Notes under the pieces: model-generated
What the model saw: only the letters and a program-made list of their open reading frames with translations
The model's database searches: none
What the model was told of the DNA's origin: nothing
Assembly: GCF_900113035.1 (NCBI RefSeq)
Contig: NZ_FONX01000004.1
Location: forward strand, 307,980-371,979
Length of the DNA: 64,000 nt
Reading direction: 5' to 3'
DNA from: Paracidovorax wautersii
Lineage (GTDB): Bacteria; Pseudomonadota; Gammaproteobacteria; Burkholderiales; Burkholderiaceae_C
Shown: positions 7,954 to 16,243 of the stretch, piece by piece
Layout of the letters: the number at the start of each line of letters is the position of its first letter
Position numbering within the stretch: position 1 is the first letter of the stretch
Position numbers and translations under genes: made by a program

Positions 7954-8820
7954 ATGACCGCTTCCAACGCTTCCAACGCTTCTTTGCCTTCCGCCACCGC
8001 TTCCGCTGGCGCCGCCGCCGGCCGCGTGCCGGCGCTCTTCGTCTCCCACGGCTCGCCCATGTTCGCCGTCGAGCCCGGCACCACCGGCCCGGCCCTGGCG
8101 CAGTGGGGGGCCGAGCTGCGGGCGCGCTTTCCGGCGCTGCGCGGCGTGGTCGTCATGTCGCCCCACTGGATGGCCCGCACGCCCCAGGTGATGGCGGGCG
8201 CGCACCCGGCCACCTGGCACGACTTCGGCGGCTTTCCGCAGGTGCTCTACAGCCTGCAATACCCCGCGCCCGGCAACCCGGCGCTGGCGGCCGAGGTGCT
8301 GCAGCTGCTGCAGCGCGCCGGCATGCCCGCCCAGGGCGATGCCGCGCGCCCCTTCGACCATGGCGCCTGGGTGCCGCTGATGCATCTCTTCGCCGATGCC
8401 GGCCTGCCCGTGGTGCAGGTGGCGCTGCCGGCCACCGCCGGCCCGGCCGAGGTGCTGGCCATGGGCGCGGCCCTGAGCCGCCTGCGGGGCGATGGCGTGC
8501 TGCTGGTGGGCTCTGGCAGCATGACCCACAACCTGTCCGAATTCTTCGGCGGCGCCCGCGAGGCCGCGCCGTATGTGGTCGAATTCTCCCGCTGGATCGA
8601 ATCCGCGCTGGAACGCGGCGACATCCCCGCGCTGCTGGACTACCGGGCCCAGGCCCCGCACGCCCGCCGGGCGCATCCCAGCGAAGAGCACTTTCTGCCG
8701 TTCTTCTTCGCGCTGGGCGCTGCGGGCGAGGACCGCACTCCCCATTACCTCAGCCGCGAAGTGAGCTACGGCGTGCTGGCGATGGACAGCTTCGTGCTGC
8801 AGCCCGCAGCGGCGCAATGA
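7954..8820 (+). CDS. DODA-type (LigB-family) extradiol ring-cleavage dioxygenase
   Basis: A 288-residue class III extradiol dioxygenase of the DODA/YgiD type. Candidate metal ligands are His in LFVSHGSP, His in SPHW, His in FDHGAW and His in HPSEEHFLP, the order expected for the family. It would open catechol-type rings using a divalent metal (zinc in YgiD-like members). The ATG is preceded by GAGGAA; an upstream in-frame start would add 23 residues with no family match. An esterase follows at 8893. Confidence 0.85.
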   Translation: MTASNASNASLPSATASAGAAAGRVPALFVSHGSPMFAVEPGTTGPALAQWGAELRARFPALRGVVVMSPHWMARTPQVMAGAHPATWHDFGGFPQVLYSLQYPAPGNPALAAEVLQLLQRAGMPAQGDAARPFDHGAWVPLMHLFADAGLPVVQVALPATAGPAEVLAMGAALSRLRGDGVLLVGSGSMTHNLSEFFGGAREAAPYVVEFSRWIESALERGDIPALLDYRAQAPHARRAHPSEEHFLPFFFALGAAGEDRTPHYLSREVSYGVLAMDSFVLQPAAAQ

Positions 8821-8892
8821 CTTGCCGGGGCAGGACTGGCGCCTGCCTCCCATCCCTTGTCTCTCTTTCGACCTTCTTTCTTCCTTTCCTTC

Positions 8893-9552
8893 ATGCTGGA
8901 CCTACCTCTTTCCTTCCTGCACCGCCCGCCCGCCAACGACACGGCCCAGCCCTGGCTGCTGGTGCTGATGCACGGCGTGGGCAGCAACGAGCAAGACCTC
9001 TTCGGGCTGGCGGGCTTCGTGCCGCCGGCCTTCCACGTGCTGAGCCTGCGCGCGCCCTACCGCATGGGGCCCAGCGCCCATGCGTGGTTCGAGTTCGCCG
9101 TCGAGCCCGATGGCCGCCGCACCATCAACGAGCCGCAGGAGGCCGCGAGCCGCGTGCTGGTGGCGCAGACGGTGGAATCCGCCGCCCGCCAGCTGGGCGT
9201 GCCGCCCGAGCGCGTGATCGTGGGCGGCTTCAGCCAGGGCGGCATCATGGCGCTCACGCTGCTGCTGACCCGGCCCGCCCTGGTGCACGGCGCCCAGGTG
9301 CTGCACAGCCGCCTGCTGCCCCAGGCCCTGCCGCACGCCGCGCCGGCCCCGGAGCTGGCCGGCAAGCAGCTGTGGGTGAGCCATGGCGTGCAGGACAATG
9401 TGATTCCGCTGGCCAGCGCCCACGCCATCCGCGACCATGCCGCCGCGCTGCCGCTGGCCCTGACCTACCGCGAATACCAGAGCCTGCACGAGCTGCGCCC
9501 CGACGAGGTGCGCGACGCCATGGCCTGGCTGCAGGCGCTGGCGGTCGGCTGA
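8893..9552 (+). CDS. Carboxylesterase / phospholipase-family alpha/beta hydrolase
   Basis: A 219-residue protein of the abhydrolase_2 (carboxylesterase/lysophospholipase-like) family. LVLMHGVGSNEQD is the oxyanion-hole segment near residue 25, GGFSQGG holds the nucleophile Ser, and VSHGVQDNVIP contains the acid Asp. The catalytic His is probably that of QSLHEL, where the family more often has GHE. No signal peptide. The ATG was preferred over an upstream TTG that would add a Phe/Ser-rich extension. It probably shares a transcript with the dioxygenase 72 bp upstream. Confidence 0.82.
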   Translation: MLDLPLSFLHRPPANDTAQPWLLVLMHGVGSNEQDLFGLAGFVPPAFHVLSLRAPYRMGPSAHAWFEFAVEPDGRRTINEPQEAASRVLVAQTVESAARQLGVPPERVIVGGFSQGGIMALTLLLTRPALVHGAQVLHSRLLPQALPHAAPAPELAGKQLWVSHGVQDNVIPLASAHAIRDHAAALPLALTYREYQSLHELRPDEVRDAMAWLQALAVG

Positions 9553-9582
9553 CCGATTTTTCTTTGGGTGCTCTTTTTGCCG

Positions 9583-9626
9583 TCAGCCCTTGATCCACCT
9601 GCGCATGCTGCTATCAAAATGAAAGC
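9583..9626 (-). repeat. Degenerate GCTAT/ATAGC palindromic repeat
   Basis: On the minus strand: GCTTT-N7-ATAGC, then a CGC and GGATCAAGGGCT segment in the family order. A weak member lying between a hydrolase and the DUF3014 gene; the pairing is imperfect. Confidence 0.35.
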
Positions 9627-9691
9627 GGTGGCGGCGTGCGGGGAACGACCGGCCCATTCGCGGGTCGCACCCAGCTACCAAGGAGAACGCC

Positions 9692-10624
9692 ATGCCTGAA
9701 CGAGAGCCCGATCCCTACCGCCCGCCGACTCAGCGTTCCGCCGCCTCCGGCCTGCTGCCCGCCGTGCTGGCCGTGGCCATCGCAGCGGGTGCCGGCTGGT
9801 GGTTCTGGTGGCGCCCGGCCCATGCGCCCGTGGCGCCGCCGGTCGCCGCCGCGCCCGAGCCCGCCGCGCCGGCATCGGCGCCAGCCTCCGCTCCGGCAGA
9901 GGTCGCCTCCGGCCCGCAGAACCCGGTCGATGCGCTGGCCGCCCCGGCGCCTTCGCTGCCCGCGCTGGCCGATTCCGACGCCTACGTCGCCAAGTCGCTG
10001 AACGAGTTGCTCGGCGCGCAGAAGGTGGCCTCGTTCCTGCAGCTCGACGGCTTCGTGCGCCGCGTGGTCGCCACGGTGGACAACCTGGGCCGGCATACGG
10101 CCGCATCGCGCCTCTGGCCGGTGCAGCCCACGCCCGGGCGCTTCCAGGTCGAAGGCCCCGAAGAAGCCGCCACGCAGACCATCGCGCCCGCCAACGCGGC
10201 GCGCTACGGCGCCTTCGTGAGCTTCGCCGAGGCCCTGCCGCGCGAGGGCGTGGTCACGCTCTACGCGCAGCTCTACCCGCTGTTCCAGACCGCCTATGAA
10301 GAGCTGGGCTACCCGGGCAAGTACTTCAACGACCGCCTGATTGCCGTGCTGGACCAGCTCATCGCCACGCCCGAGCCCAAGGGCCCGCTGCAGGTGCAGC
10401 TCACGCATGTGCAGGGCGAGGTGCCGTCCACACGGCCCTGGGTGCGGTATGAGTTCGCCGACCCGCAGCTGCAGGCCCTTTCCAGTGGGCAGAAGGCGCT
10501 GCTGCGCATGGGGCCTGACAACGCCCGGCGCCTGAAGGCCGTGCTGTCCGACCTGCGGCGCCGGCTGGCGGCGGGGGCCGTGCCGCCCCGGGCCGCTGCG
10601 TCGGCCGCCAGCGCCGCTCGCTGA
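9692..10624 (+). CDS. DUF3014 domain-containing membrane-anchored protein
   Basis: A 310-residue protein: a short cytoplasmic N-terminus, one transmembrane helix (about residues 19-40, ending WWFWWRP), an Ala/Pro-rich linker to about residue 95, then a conserved globular domain with SLNELLGAQKVASFLQLDGFVRRVVATVDNL, which I recognise as DUF3014. The domain should be periplasmic. An AAGGAG ribosome site precedes the ATG. Function is unknown. The Ala-rich tail is typical of this GC-rich genome. Confidence 0.8.
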   Translation: MPEREPDPYRPPTQRSAASGLLPAVLAVAIAAGAGWWFWWRPAHAPVAPPVAAAPEPAAPASAPASAPAEVASGPQNPVDALAAPAPSLPALADSDAYVAKSLNELLGAQKVASFLQLDGFVRRVVATVDNLGRHTAASRLWPVQPTPGRFQVEGPEEAATQTIAPANAARYGAFVSFAEALPREGVVTLYAQLYPLFQTAYEELGYPGKYFNDRLIAVLDQLIATPEPKGPLQVQLTHVQGEVPSTRPWVRYEFADPQLQALSSGQKALLRMGPDNARRLKAVLSDLRRRLAAGAVPPRAAASAASAAR

Positions 10625-10684
10625 CCGGCCCGCGGCCTTCCTCCATTCCCCGCCGATTGTTTGATCGTTCACCAGGCTACAGCC

Positions 10685-10993
10685 ATGCCCCTTTTCATCG
10701 CCATGAACCGCTTCCGCATCGTCCCGGGCCGCGAGGACGAATTCGTCGAGATCTGGCGCCAGCGCGACAGCCACCTGGCGCAGGTGCCGGGCTTCCAGTC
10801 GTTCCACCTGCTGCGCGGCGAGACCACGGCGGAGCACACGCTGTTCGCATCCCACACCGTGTGGGCATCGCGCGCGCATTTCGAGGACTGGACGCGCTCG
10901 GAAGCCTTCCGCGCCGCGCACGCCGGGGCCGGGCAGAAGCGCGACCTCTACCTCGGCCCGCCGCAGCTGGAGCTGCTGGACGCGGTGCTGTAG
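10685..10993 (+). CDS. Antibiotic biosynthesis monooxygenase (ABM) domain protein
   Basis: A 102-residue single ABM domain: an N-terminal beta strand FIAMNRFRIVPGREDEFVEIW, a central VPGFQSFHLLRG and the helix AHFEDWTRSEAF. The fold is shared with haem-degrading IsdG/HmoA-type enzymes and quinol monooxygenases. The FxxxxLL(R/K)G pattern and the W(xx)SEAF helix lean toward the HmoA-like side, but no experiment-defining residue is visible. The ATG is 60 bp after the DUF3014 stop. Confidence 0.75.
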   Translation: MPLFIAMNRFRIVPGREDEFVEIWRQRDSHLAQVPGFQSFHLLRGETTAEHTLFASHTVWASRAHFEDWTRSEAFRAAHAGAGQKRDLYLGPPQLELLDAVL

Positions 10994-11048
10994 GCCCTCG
11001 GTACGGCTTCGGCGGGATGCCTGGCCGGGCGAAGCGCCGTGGCGGCCG

Positions 11049-11516
11049 TCAGTGCGCGGGCAAGGGCAGGGCGGTCTTGTAGCGCACCTGCTTGAGCGCG
11101 AAGCTGGAGCGGATCTTCTCGATGCCCGGAATGGGCGTGAGCTGCTCCAGGATGAAGCGCTCCAGCGCGCCGATGTCGGCCACCGCCACGCGGATCAGGT
11201 AGTCGGAATCGCCGCTCATCAGGTAGCACTCCATCACCTCGTCGTGCTCGGCGATGCGGCGCTCGAACTGCGCCAGCGCCTCCTTGGCCTGCGATTTCAG
11301 GCTGATGCTGATGAACACGTTCAGCCCCAGGCCCAGCGCGGCGGCGTTGGCCAGCGCCACGTAGCGGGCGATGACCCCCTCCGCCTCCAGCGCTTTGACG
11401 CGGGCCAGGCACGGCGATGGCGAGAGATGCACGCGCCGCGCCAGCTCCACGTTGGAGAGCGATCCGTCGGCCTGCAGCGCCGCCAGAATGCGGAGATCCA
11501 TGGTGTCGAGCTTCAT
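11049..11516 (-). CDS. Lrp/AsnC-family transcriptional regulator
   Basis: A 155-residue protein with an N-terminal AsnC-type helix-turn-helix (MDLRILAALQADGSLSNVEL, then SPSPCLARVKALE) and a C-terminal RAM/effector domain (LERFILEQLTPIPGIEKIRSSF). The ATG that opens MKLDTMDLR fits the family length. It is divergent from the E1 gene at 11621 with 104 bp between them, so it probably regulates that gene and itself in response to an amino acid or oxoacid. The pairing resembles mdeR-mdeB of Pseudomonas putida (Lrp-type regulator with a 2-oxobutyrate dehydrogenase E1). Confidence 0.88.
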   Translation of the reverse strand: MKLDTMDLRILAALQADGSLSNVELARRVHLSPSPCLARVKALEAEGVIARYVALANAAALGLGLNVFISISLKSQAKEALAQFERRIAEHDEVMECYLMSGDSDYLIRVAVADIGALERFILEQLTPIPGIEKIRSSFALKQVRYKTALPLPAH

Positions 11517-11517
11517 G

Positions 11518-11601
11518 TGCTGCAGTTTAGGCAATGTGCGGCACGACATGCTGCGGTTTCGGGTTTCCCATGATGCATATCGGCCGCCCATGCTGCGCTG
11601 C
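11518..11601. promoter_or_regulatory. Divergent lrp/E1 control region with spaced TGCTGC repeats
   Basis: Direct repeats TGCTGCAGTTT (11518), TGCTGCGGTTT (11549) and TGCTGCGCTGC (11591) lie 31 and 42 bp apart, close to three and four helical turns. That spacing suits an Lrp-type octamer wrapping DNA. The third copy has diverged. This is a prediction from spacing only. Confidence 0.4.
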
Positions 11602-11620
11602 GGCCGATAGAGTGGCCCGC

Positions 11621-14311
11621 ATGAACGCCCCACTGCCCCTTCACGCCCTGGCCCCCGATGCCGCCGCCCAGGCCGGCGCTCCCGATATCGATCCGCAGGA
11701 AACCGCCGAATGGCGCGAAGCCTTCCTGGCCCTGGTGGCCACGCAGGGCCCCGAGCGCGCCCGCTTCGTGCTGGACGAGCTGGCGGCCCTGGCGCGCCGG
11801 CAGCGCACGGGCTGGCAGCCCACGCTGAACACGCCCTACGTCAACACGGTGGCGGTGGAGTCGCAGCCGGTGTTCCCGGGCGATCTGGCCATCGAGGAAC
11901 GGCTGGCTTCCCTCATGCGCTGGAACGCCCTGGCCATGGTGGTGCGCGCCAACCAGGCGGAAACGGGCGGATCGAGCGAGCTGGGCGGCCACATCGCCAG
12001 CTACGCCAGCGCGGCCGACCTGTTCGAGGCCGGCTTCAACCATTTCTTCCGCGCCCGCGAAGGCACGGGACCCGGCCAGCACCGGGGCGATCTGGTGTTC
12101 TTCCAGCCGCACAGCGCGCCGGGCGTCTATGCGCGGGCATATCTCGAAGGGCGGCTCACCGAGCACGACCTGCAGCATTACCGCCAGGAGATCGCCGCGC
12201 CCGCGGTGGGCGCACAGGGCCTCTCCAGCTACCCGCACCCCTGGCTGATGCCGGACTTCTGGCAGTTCCCCACGGGCTCCATGGGCATCGGGCCGATCAG
12301 CAGCATCTACCACGCGCGCTTCATGCGCTACCTCACGCACCGCAACTTGCTCGATTGCCAGGGGCGGAAGGTGTGGGGCGTGTTCGGCGACGGGGAGATG
12401 GACGAGCCCGAGAGCATGAGCGCGCTCACGCTGGCCGCGCGCGAGGGGCTGGACAACCTGGTCTGGGTGGTCAACTGCAACCTGCAACGCCTGGATGGCC
12501 CGGTGCGCGGCAACGGCCGTATCGTCGATGAGCTGGAGCGGCTCTTCGCCGGCGCGGGCTGGAACGTGGTCAAGCTGCTCTGGGGCAGCGACTGGGATGG
12601 GCTCTTCGCCCGCGATCTGACCGGCACGCTGGCCCGCACCCTGGGCGGCACGGTCGATGGGCAGATGCAGACCTTCGCTGCGAAGGACGGGCGCTACAAC
12701 CGCGACCATTTCTTCGGCCAGTCGCCGGAAATGGCGGCGCTGGCGCAGGGCCTGACCGACGAGCAGATCGACCGCCTCAAGCGCGGCGGCCACGACCTGG
12801 TGAAGATCCACGCCGCCTACGCCGCCGCCGCCGCCCATCGCGGCCAGCCCACGGTGATCCTGGCCCACACCAAGAAGGGCTACGGCATGGGCACGGCCGG
12901 GCAGGGCAAGATGACCACGCACAGCCAGAAGAAGCTGGATGAGACCGACCTGCTGGAATTCCGCAACCGCTTCAACCTGCCTTTGAGCGACGAGCAGGCC
13001 ACGGGCCTGGCCTTCTACCGCCCGGCCGAGGACAGCCCCGAGATGCGCTACCTGCGCGAACGCCGTGCCGCCCTGGGCGGTGCGCTGCCGCGCCGCGAGA
13101 CCGCCTGCGGCGTGGTGCCCGTTCCGCCCGTGGAGCAATACGCCCAGTTCGCGCTGCAGGCGCAGGGCAAGGAGATGAGCACCACCATGGCCTTCGTGCG
13201 CATGCTGGGCGCGCTGCTCAAGGATGGCGAGCTGGGCCCGCGCATCGTGCCCATCGTGGCCGACGAGGCGCGCACCTTCGGCATGGCGAACCTCTTCAAG
13301 CAGGTGGGCATCTACAGCAGCCTGGGCCAGCGCTATGCGCCCGAAGACATCGGCTCGGTGCTGAGCTACCGCGAGGCGCTGGACGGCCAGATCCTGGAGG
13401 AAGGCATCAGCGAGGCCGGCGCCATCGCCAGCTGGACGGCCGCCGCCACCAGCTACAGCGTGCATGGCCTGGCCATGCTGCCCTTCTACATCTACTACTC
13501 CATGTTCGGCTTCCAGCGCGTGGGCGACGCCATCTGGGCCGCTGCCGACCAGCGGGCGCGCGGCTTTCTGCTGGGCGCGACCTCGGGCCGCACTACGCTG
13601 GGCGGCGAGGGGCTGCAGCACCAGGACGGCTCCAGCCACCTGGTGGCCGCGACCATCCCCAACTGCAAGGCCTACGACCCGGCCCATGCGGGCGAGCTGG
13701 CCGTGATCATCGATGCCGGCATGCGCGAGATGCTGGTGGAGCAGCGCGACGTGTTCTATTACGTCACGCTCATGAACGAGAACTACGCCCAGCCCGACCT
13801 GCCGGCGGGCGCGGCCCAGGGCGTGCTGCGCGGCTGCTATGTCTTCGATAGCGCCAAGCCCTTGCCCGATAAGGGGCAGGGCACGGTTGCGCCTCAAAGC
13901 CACGTCACGCTGCTGGGCTCGGGCGCCATCCTGACCGAGGTGGTCAAGGCGGCGGCGCTGCTCGCGGCCGAGGGCATCCAGGCCACCGTGGTCAGCGTGA
14001 CCAGCTGGAGCGAGCTGGCCCGCGAAGGCATCGCCTGCGAAGCGCGCGCCCTGGCCGGCGAGGCCGATGCGGGCACGCCCTGGATCGCCCAGGTGCTGGC
14101 AGGCACCGCCGGCCCGGTGATCGCCGCGAGCGACTACGTGCGCGCCGTGCCCGAGAGCGTGCGCGCCTTCGTGCCGGCCGGCCGCCGCTATCTCACGCTG
14201 GGCACCGACGGCTTCGGCCGCAGCGACACGCGGGCCGCGCTGCGCAGCCATTTCGGCGTGGATGCGGCCCACATCGCGCAGGCGGCGCGGCATGGGTTGC
14301 GGGCGGCCTGA
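11621..14311 (+). CDS. Homodimeric 2-oxoacid dehydrogenase E1 (pyruvate dehydrogenase AceE family)
   Basis: An 896-residue thiamine-diphosphate enzyme, full length for the AceE family. N-terminal landmarks include TPYVNTV and GGHIASYASAADLFEAGFNHFFR; the ThDP/metal-binding stretch is GVFGDGEMDEPES. The C-terminal half has the pyrimidine and transketolase-C domains. It decarboxylates a 2-oxoacid and passes the acyl group to an E2. No E2 or E3 gene follows; the next genes are unrelated and face the other way. A lone E1 beside an Lrp regulator suggests a specialised enzyme, for example for 2-oxobutyrate as with mdeB, rather than the core aceE. The substrate is inferred. Confidence 0.88.
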   Translation: MNAPLPLHALAPDAAAQAGAPDIDPQETAEWREAFLALVATQGPERARFVLDELAALARRQRTGWQPTLNTPYVNTVAVESQPVFPGDLAIEERLASLMRWNALAMVVRANQAETGGSSELGGHIASYASAADLFEAGFNHFFRAREGTGPGQHRGDLVFFQPHSAPGVYARAYLEGRLTEHDLQHYRQEIAAPAVGAQGLSSYPHPWLMPDFWQFPTGSMGIGPISSIYHARFMRYLTHRNLLDCQGRKVWGVFGDGEMDEPESMSALTLAAREGLDNLVWVVNCNLQRLDGPVRGNGRIVDELERLFAGAGWNVVKLLWGSDWDGLFARDLTGTLARTLGGTVDGQMQTFAAKDGRYNRDHFFGQSPEMAALAQGLTDEQIDRLKRGGHDLVKIHAAYAAAAAHRGQPTVILAHTKKGYGMGTAGQGKMTTHSQKKLDETDLLEFRNRFNLPLSDEQATGLAFYRPAEDSPEMRYLRERRAALGGALPRRETACGVVPVPPVEQYAQFALQAQGKEMSTTMAFVRMLGALLKDGELGPRIVPIVADEARTFGMANLFKQVGIYSSLGQRYAPEDIGSVLSYREALDGQILEEGISEAGAIASWTAAATSYSVHGLAMLPFYIYYSMFGFQRVGDAIWAAADQRARGFLLGATSGRTTLGGEGLQHQDGSSHLVAATIPNCKAYDPAHAGELAVIIDAGMREMLVEQRDVFYYVTLMNENYAQPDLPAGAAQGVLRGCYVFDSAKPLPDKGQGTVAPQSHVTLLGSGAILTEVVKAAALLAAEGIQATVVSVTSWSELAREGIACEARALAGEADAGTPWIAQVLAGTAGPVIAASDYVRAVPESVRAFVPAGRRYLTLGTDGFGRSDTRAALRSHFGVDAAHIAQAARHGLRAA

Positions 14312-14354
14312 GCGGTTGGCTGCCAGGCAGGCGCGGGGCTGGTTTTCTCAGAAG

Positions 14355-14409
14355 GAAATCAGCCTGCAGCGCTTGATGGATCAGCGCTTTTTGCTATCGT
14401 TGATATAGC
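14355..14409 (-). repeat. GCTAT/ATAGC palindromic repeat, well-preserved member
   Basis: On the minus strand: GCTAT-N7-ATAGC, then AAAAAGCGCTGATCC, then CAAGCGCTGCAGGCTGATTT. It sits immediately after the mtfA stop codon and between convergent genes. On the plus strand the same bases make the terminator at 14368-14392. Confidence 0.6.
14368..14392 (+). terminator. Probable terminator of the E1 gene
   Basis: AGCGCT-TGAT / ATCA-GCGCT stem with one bulged base and a T5 tail, formed from the palindromic repeat. It lies 57 bp after the E1 stop. Confidence 0.6.
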
Positions 14410-14412
14410 AAA

Positions 14413-15276
14413 TCAGGCCGCTTCGGCCGGCCGGAAGAACGCATCCAGCAGCGGCATGAGCGTGGGAAATTCCTGCGCGAAGCGATCGCGGCTCACGAAG
14501 TAGGCCTCGCAGGCCACGGCGAAGAATTCGGCCGGCGCGGTGGCGCCGTAGGCGTCCAGCCAAGGCACGGCGCCGCCGAAGCGCTCGGCGATGATGACCT
14601 TCTCGCGGAAGTCCGCATAGGCCGGTGTCCAGGCGTCGTGCCAGAGCGCGCGTGCGGCGCGGCTGTCGGCTGTGCCCATGAAGCCGGCGGGCAGGGGCGG
14701 GGAGCCATCGGCCGCGCCGTCCTGCATGTCGAGCTTGTGGGCGAATTCATGGATCACGACGCTGGTGCCGCTGCCCTGGTGGCCGTCGGCCGCATGGGCC
14801 AGCGAGCGGCCGGCCTGGTCCACCGCGGGCCAGCTGAGCATGACGGGGCCGCGCTGCATGGCCTCGCCCAGCAGCACCTCGTCGTAGTCGTGCACCACGC
14901 CGGCTTCGTCCACCGCCTGGCGGCGGGCCACGGCCTCGCCGGGGTGGATGACGATGCCCACGAAATCGTCGTAGCAGTCCAGCGCCCGGGCCGGATCGCC
15001 CCAGTGCAGCAGCGGCAGGCAGGCTTGCGCGGCGATGGCCACCGCCATGGCATCGGTCACCTGCAGGCCGTGGGCGCCGGTGAATTCCTTGCGCCGCAGA
15101 AAGAGCGCGCTCAGGGCGCGCAGCTTGGCCTGGTCCTGCGCGGGCAGGGCGGCGAGGAAGCGGTAGTGCGACAGCGTCTGCAGCCAGAGCGGCGCATCGA
15201 TGTCGGGCACGGGCGCCAGCGTGGCGCGCAGGCGGTTGCCGAGGCGGCGAAAGAGGTGTCGCAAAGGGGCGGGCAT
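14413..15276 (-). CDS. mtfA: Zinc-dependent peptidase MtfA
   Basis: A 287-residue protein with the gluzincin-type motif HEFAHKLD near residue 180 and the downstream third-ligand helix FFAVACEAYF. It matches MtfA/YeeI, a cytosolic metallopeptidase that in E. coli binds the repressor Mlc and so affects glucose-PTS expression. The chosen ATG is 4 bp downstream of the lpxH stop, so the two are one transcription unit. The upstream in-frame alternative would overlap lpxH by 77 bp and adds no family sequence. Confidence 0.92.
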   Translation of the reverse strand: MPAPLRHLFRRLGNRLRATLAPVPDIDAPLWLQTLSHYRFLAALPAQDQAKLRALSALFLRRKEFTGAHGLQVTDAMAVAIAAQACLPLLHWGDPARALDCYDDFVGIVIHPGEAVARRQAVDEAGVVHDYDEVLLGEAMQRGPVMLSWPAVDQAGRSLAHAADGHQGSGTSVVIHEFAHKLDMQDGAADGSPPLPAGFMGTADSRAARALWHDAWTPAYADFREKVIIAERFGGAVPWLDAYGATAPAEFFAVACEAYFVSRDRFAQEFPTLMPLLDAFFRPAEAA

Positions 15277-15280
15277 GCCC

Positions 15281-16081
15281 TTAGCTGGGGATGAGGTCCA
15301 CGCGTTCCAGGCCCTGGGCCGAGAGCCGCAGCAGGCCGGCGCGCGGGGGCTGGGCATCCAGGTCCCAGTCGGTCAGCACGTGGCGGCTGAGGGCTGGGCG
15401 GCCGTCGCCCGCGGCGCGCAACACATGGTCGGCAGGCCGATGGGTGTGGCCGTGTATCAGCGCGGGCGCATCGGCGGCCTGCAGCCAGGCCTGGGCGGCG
15501 GCGGCGTCCACGTCGGCATAGAAGCCGGTGCCCGACTGCTTGCGCGATTCGCTTTCGGCGCGGGCGCTGCGGCCTTGCGCGCGGCGCTCGGCCAGCGGGC
15601 GCGCCAGCAGCTGGGCCTGCCACTGCGGGTTGCGGGCCACGGCGCGAAAGCGCTGGTAGTCCACATCCTGAAGGCAGAGCGCATCGCCGTGCGAGAGCAG
15701 CCAGCGCCGGCCCAGAAAGCCGAGCACGGTGGGGTCGTCCAGCAGCGTGACGCCGCAGTGCCGGGCGAAGCCCTGGCCCACGAGGAAATCGCGGTTGCCG
15801 TGCAGGAAGAAGAGGGCGGTGCGCCGGGCCGCGCGCTGCAGCAGTTCGCAGCAGGCGCCTTCGAAGCTGCCGGGCTCGTCGATGGCGTCGTCGCCCACCC
15901 AGACCTCGAAGACGTCGCCCAGCAGGAAGACGGCGTCGGCCGGCGTGGCGGCCAGGTAATCGGCGAAGGCCTGCACCGTGGCCGGGTGGGCCGCATCCAG
16001 GTGCAGGTCGGAAACGAAATCGACCGCGCGCCAGCCGGAGGGCGCGACGAGCTCGCGGACGTCTGGCACGGGAGGGTTCAT
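15281..16081 (-). CDS. lpxH: UDP-2,3-diacylglucosamine diphosphatase
   Basis: A 266-residue metallophosphoesterase of lipid A biosynthesis that hydrolyses UDP-2,3-diacylglucosamine to lipid X and UMP at the inner face of the inner membrane. All metal-binding blocks are present in order: SDLHLD, GDVFEVWVGDD, GNRDF, SHGD and HGHTHRP. A Ser/Arg-rich insertion (RSARAESESRKQSGTG) precedes the last blocks. It is followed 4 bp later by mtfA and preceded by ppiB on the same strand. Confidence 0.95.
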   Translation of the reverse strand: MNPPVPDVRELVAPSGWRAVDFVSDLHLDAAHPATVQAFADYLAATPADAVFLLGDVFEVWVGDDAIDEPGSFEGACCELLQRAARRTALFFLHGNRDFLVGQGFARHCGVTLLDDPTVLGFLGRRWLLSHGDALCLQDVDYQRFRAVARNPQWQAQLLARPLAERRAQGRSARAESESRKQSGTGFYADVDAAAAQAWLQAADAPALIHGHTHRPADHVLRAAGDGRPALSRHVLTDWDLDAQPPRAGLLRLSAQGLERVDLIPS

Positions 16082-16200
16082 GGCGCTGGGGGCAGGGCGG
16101 AGTGCATTCGCGCCAGGCCGCGGCCTTCGCTGATCGAAGGGCCGCGGAGCAGGCCAGGCCAGCAGACGCCGCAGAACCGGCTTCGCCGGGCTGCTGGCGT

Positions 16201-16243
16201 CGTCCCCCTTGGGGGGAAGGCGCGAAGCGGCTCAGGGGGGTTA
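16201..16243 (-). repeat. GC-rich hairpin repeat directly after the ppiB stop
   Basis: On the minus strand, starting at the TAA of ppiB: CCCCCTGAGCCGCTTCGC, then CTTCCCCCC AA GGGGGACG. It shares the CCCCTG(A/G)GC(C/G)GCTTCGC and CTTCCCCC...GGGGGAC blocks with 58500-58562, which also starts just after a stop codon. The gap 16082-16240 otherwise holds only GC-rich hairpins. Confidence 0.55.
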
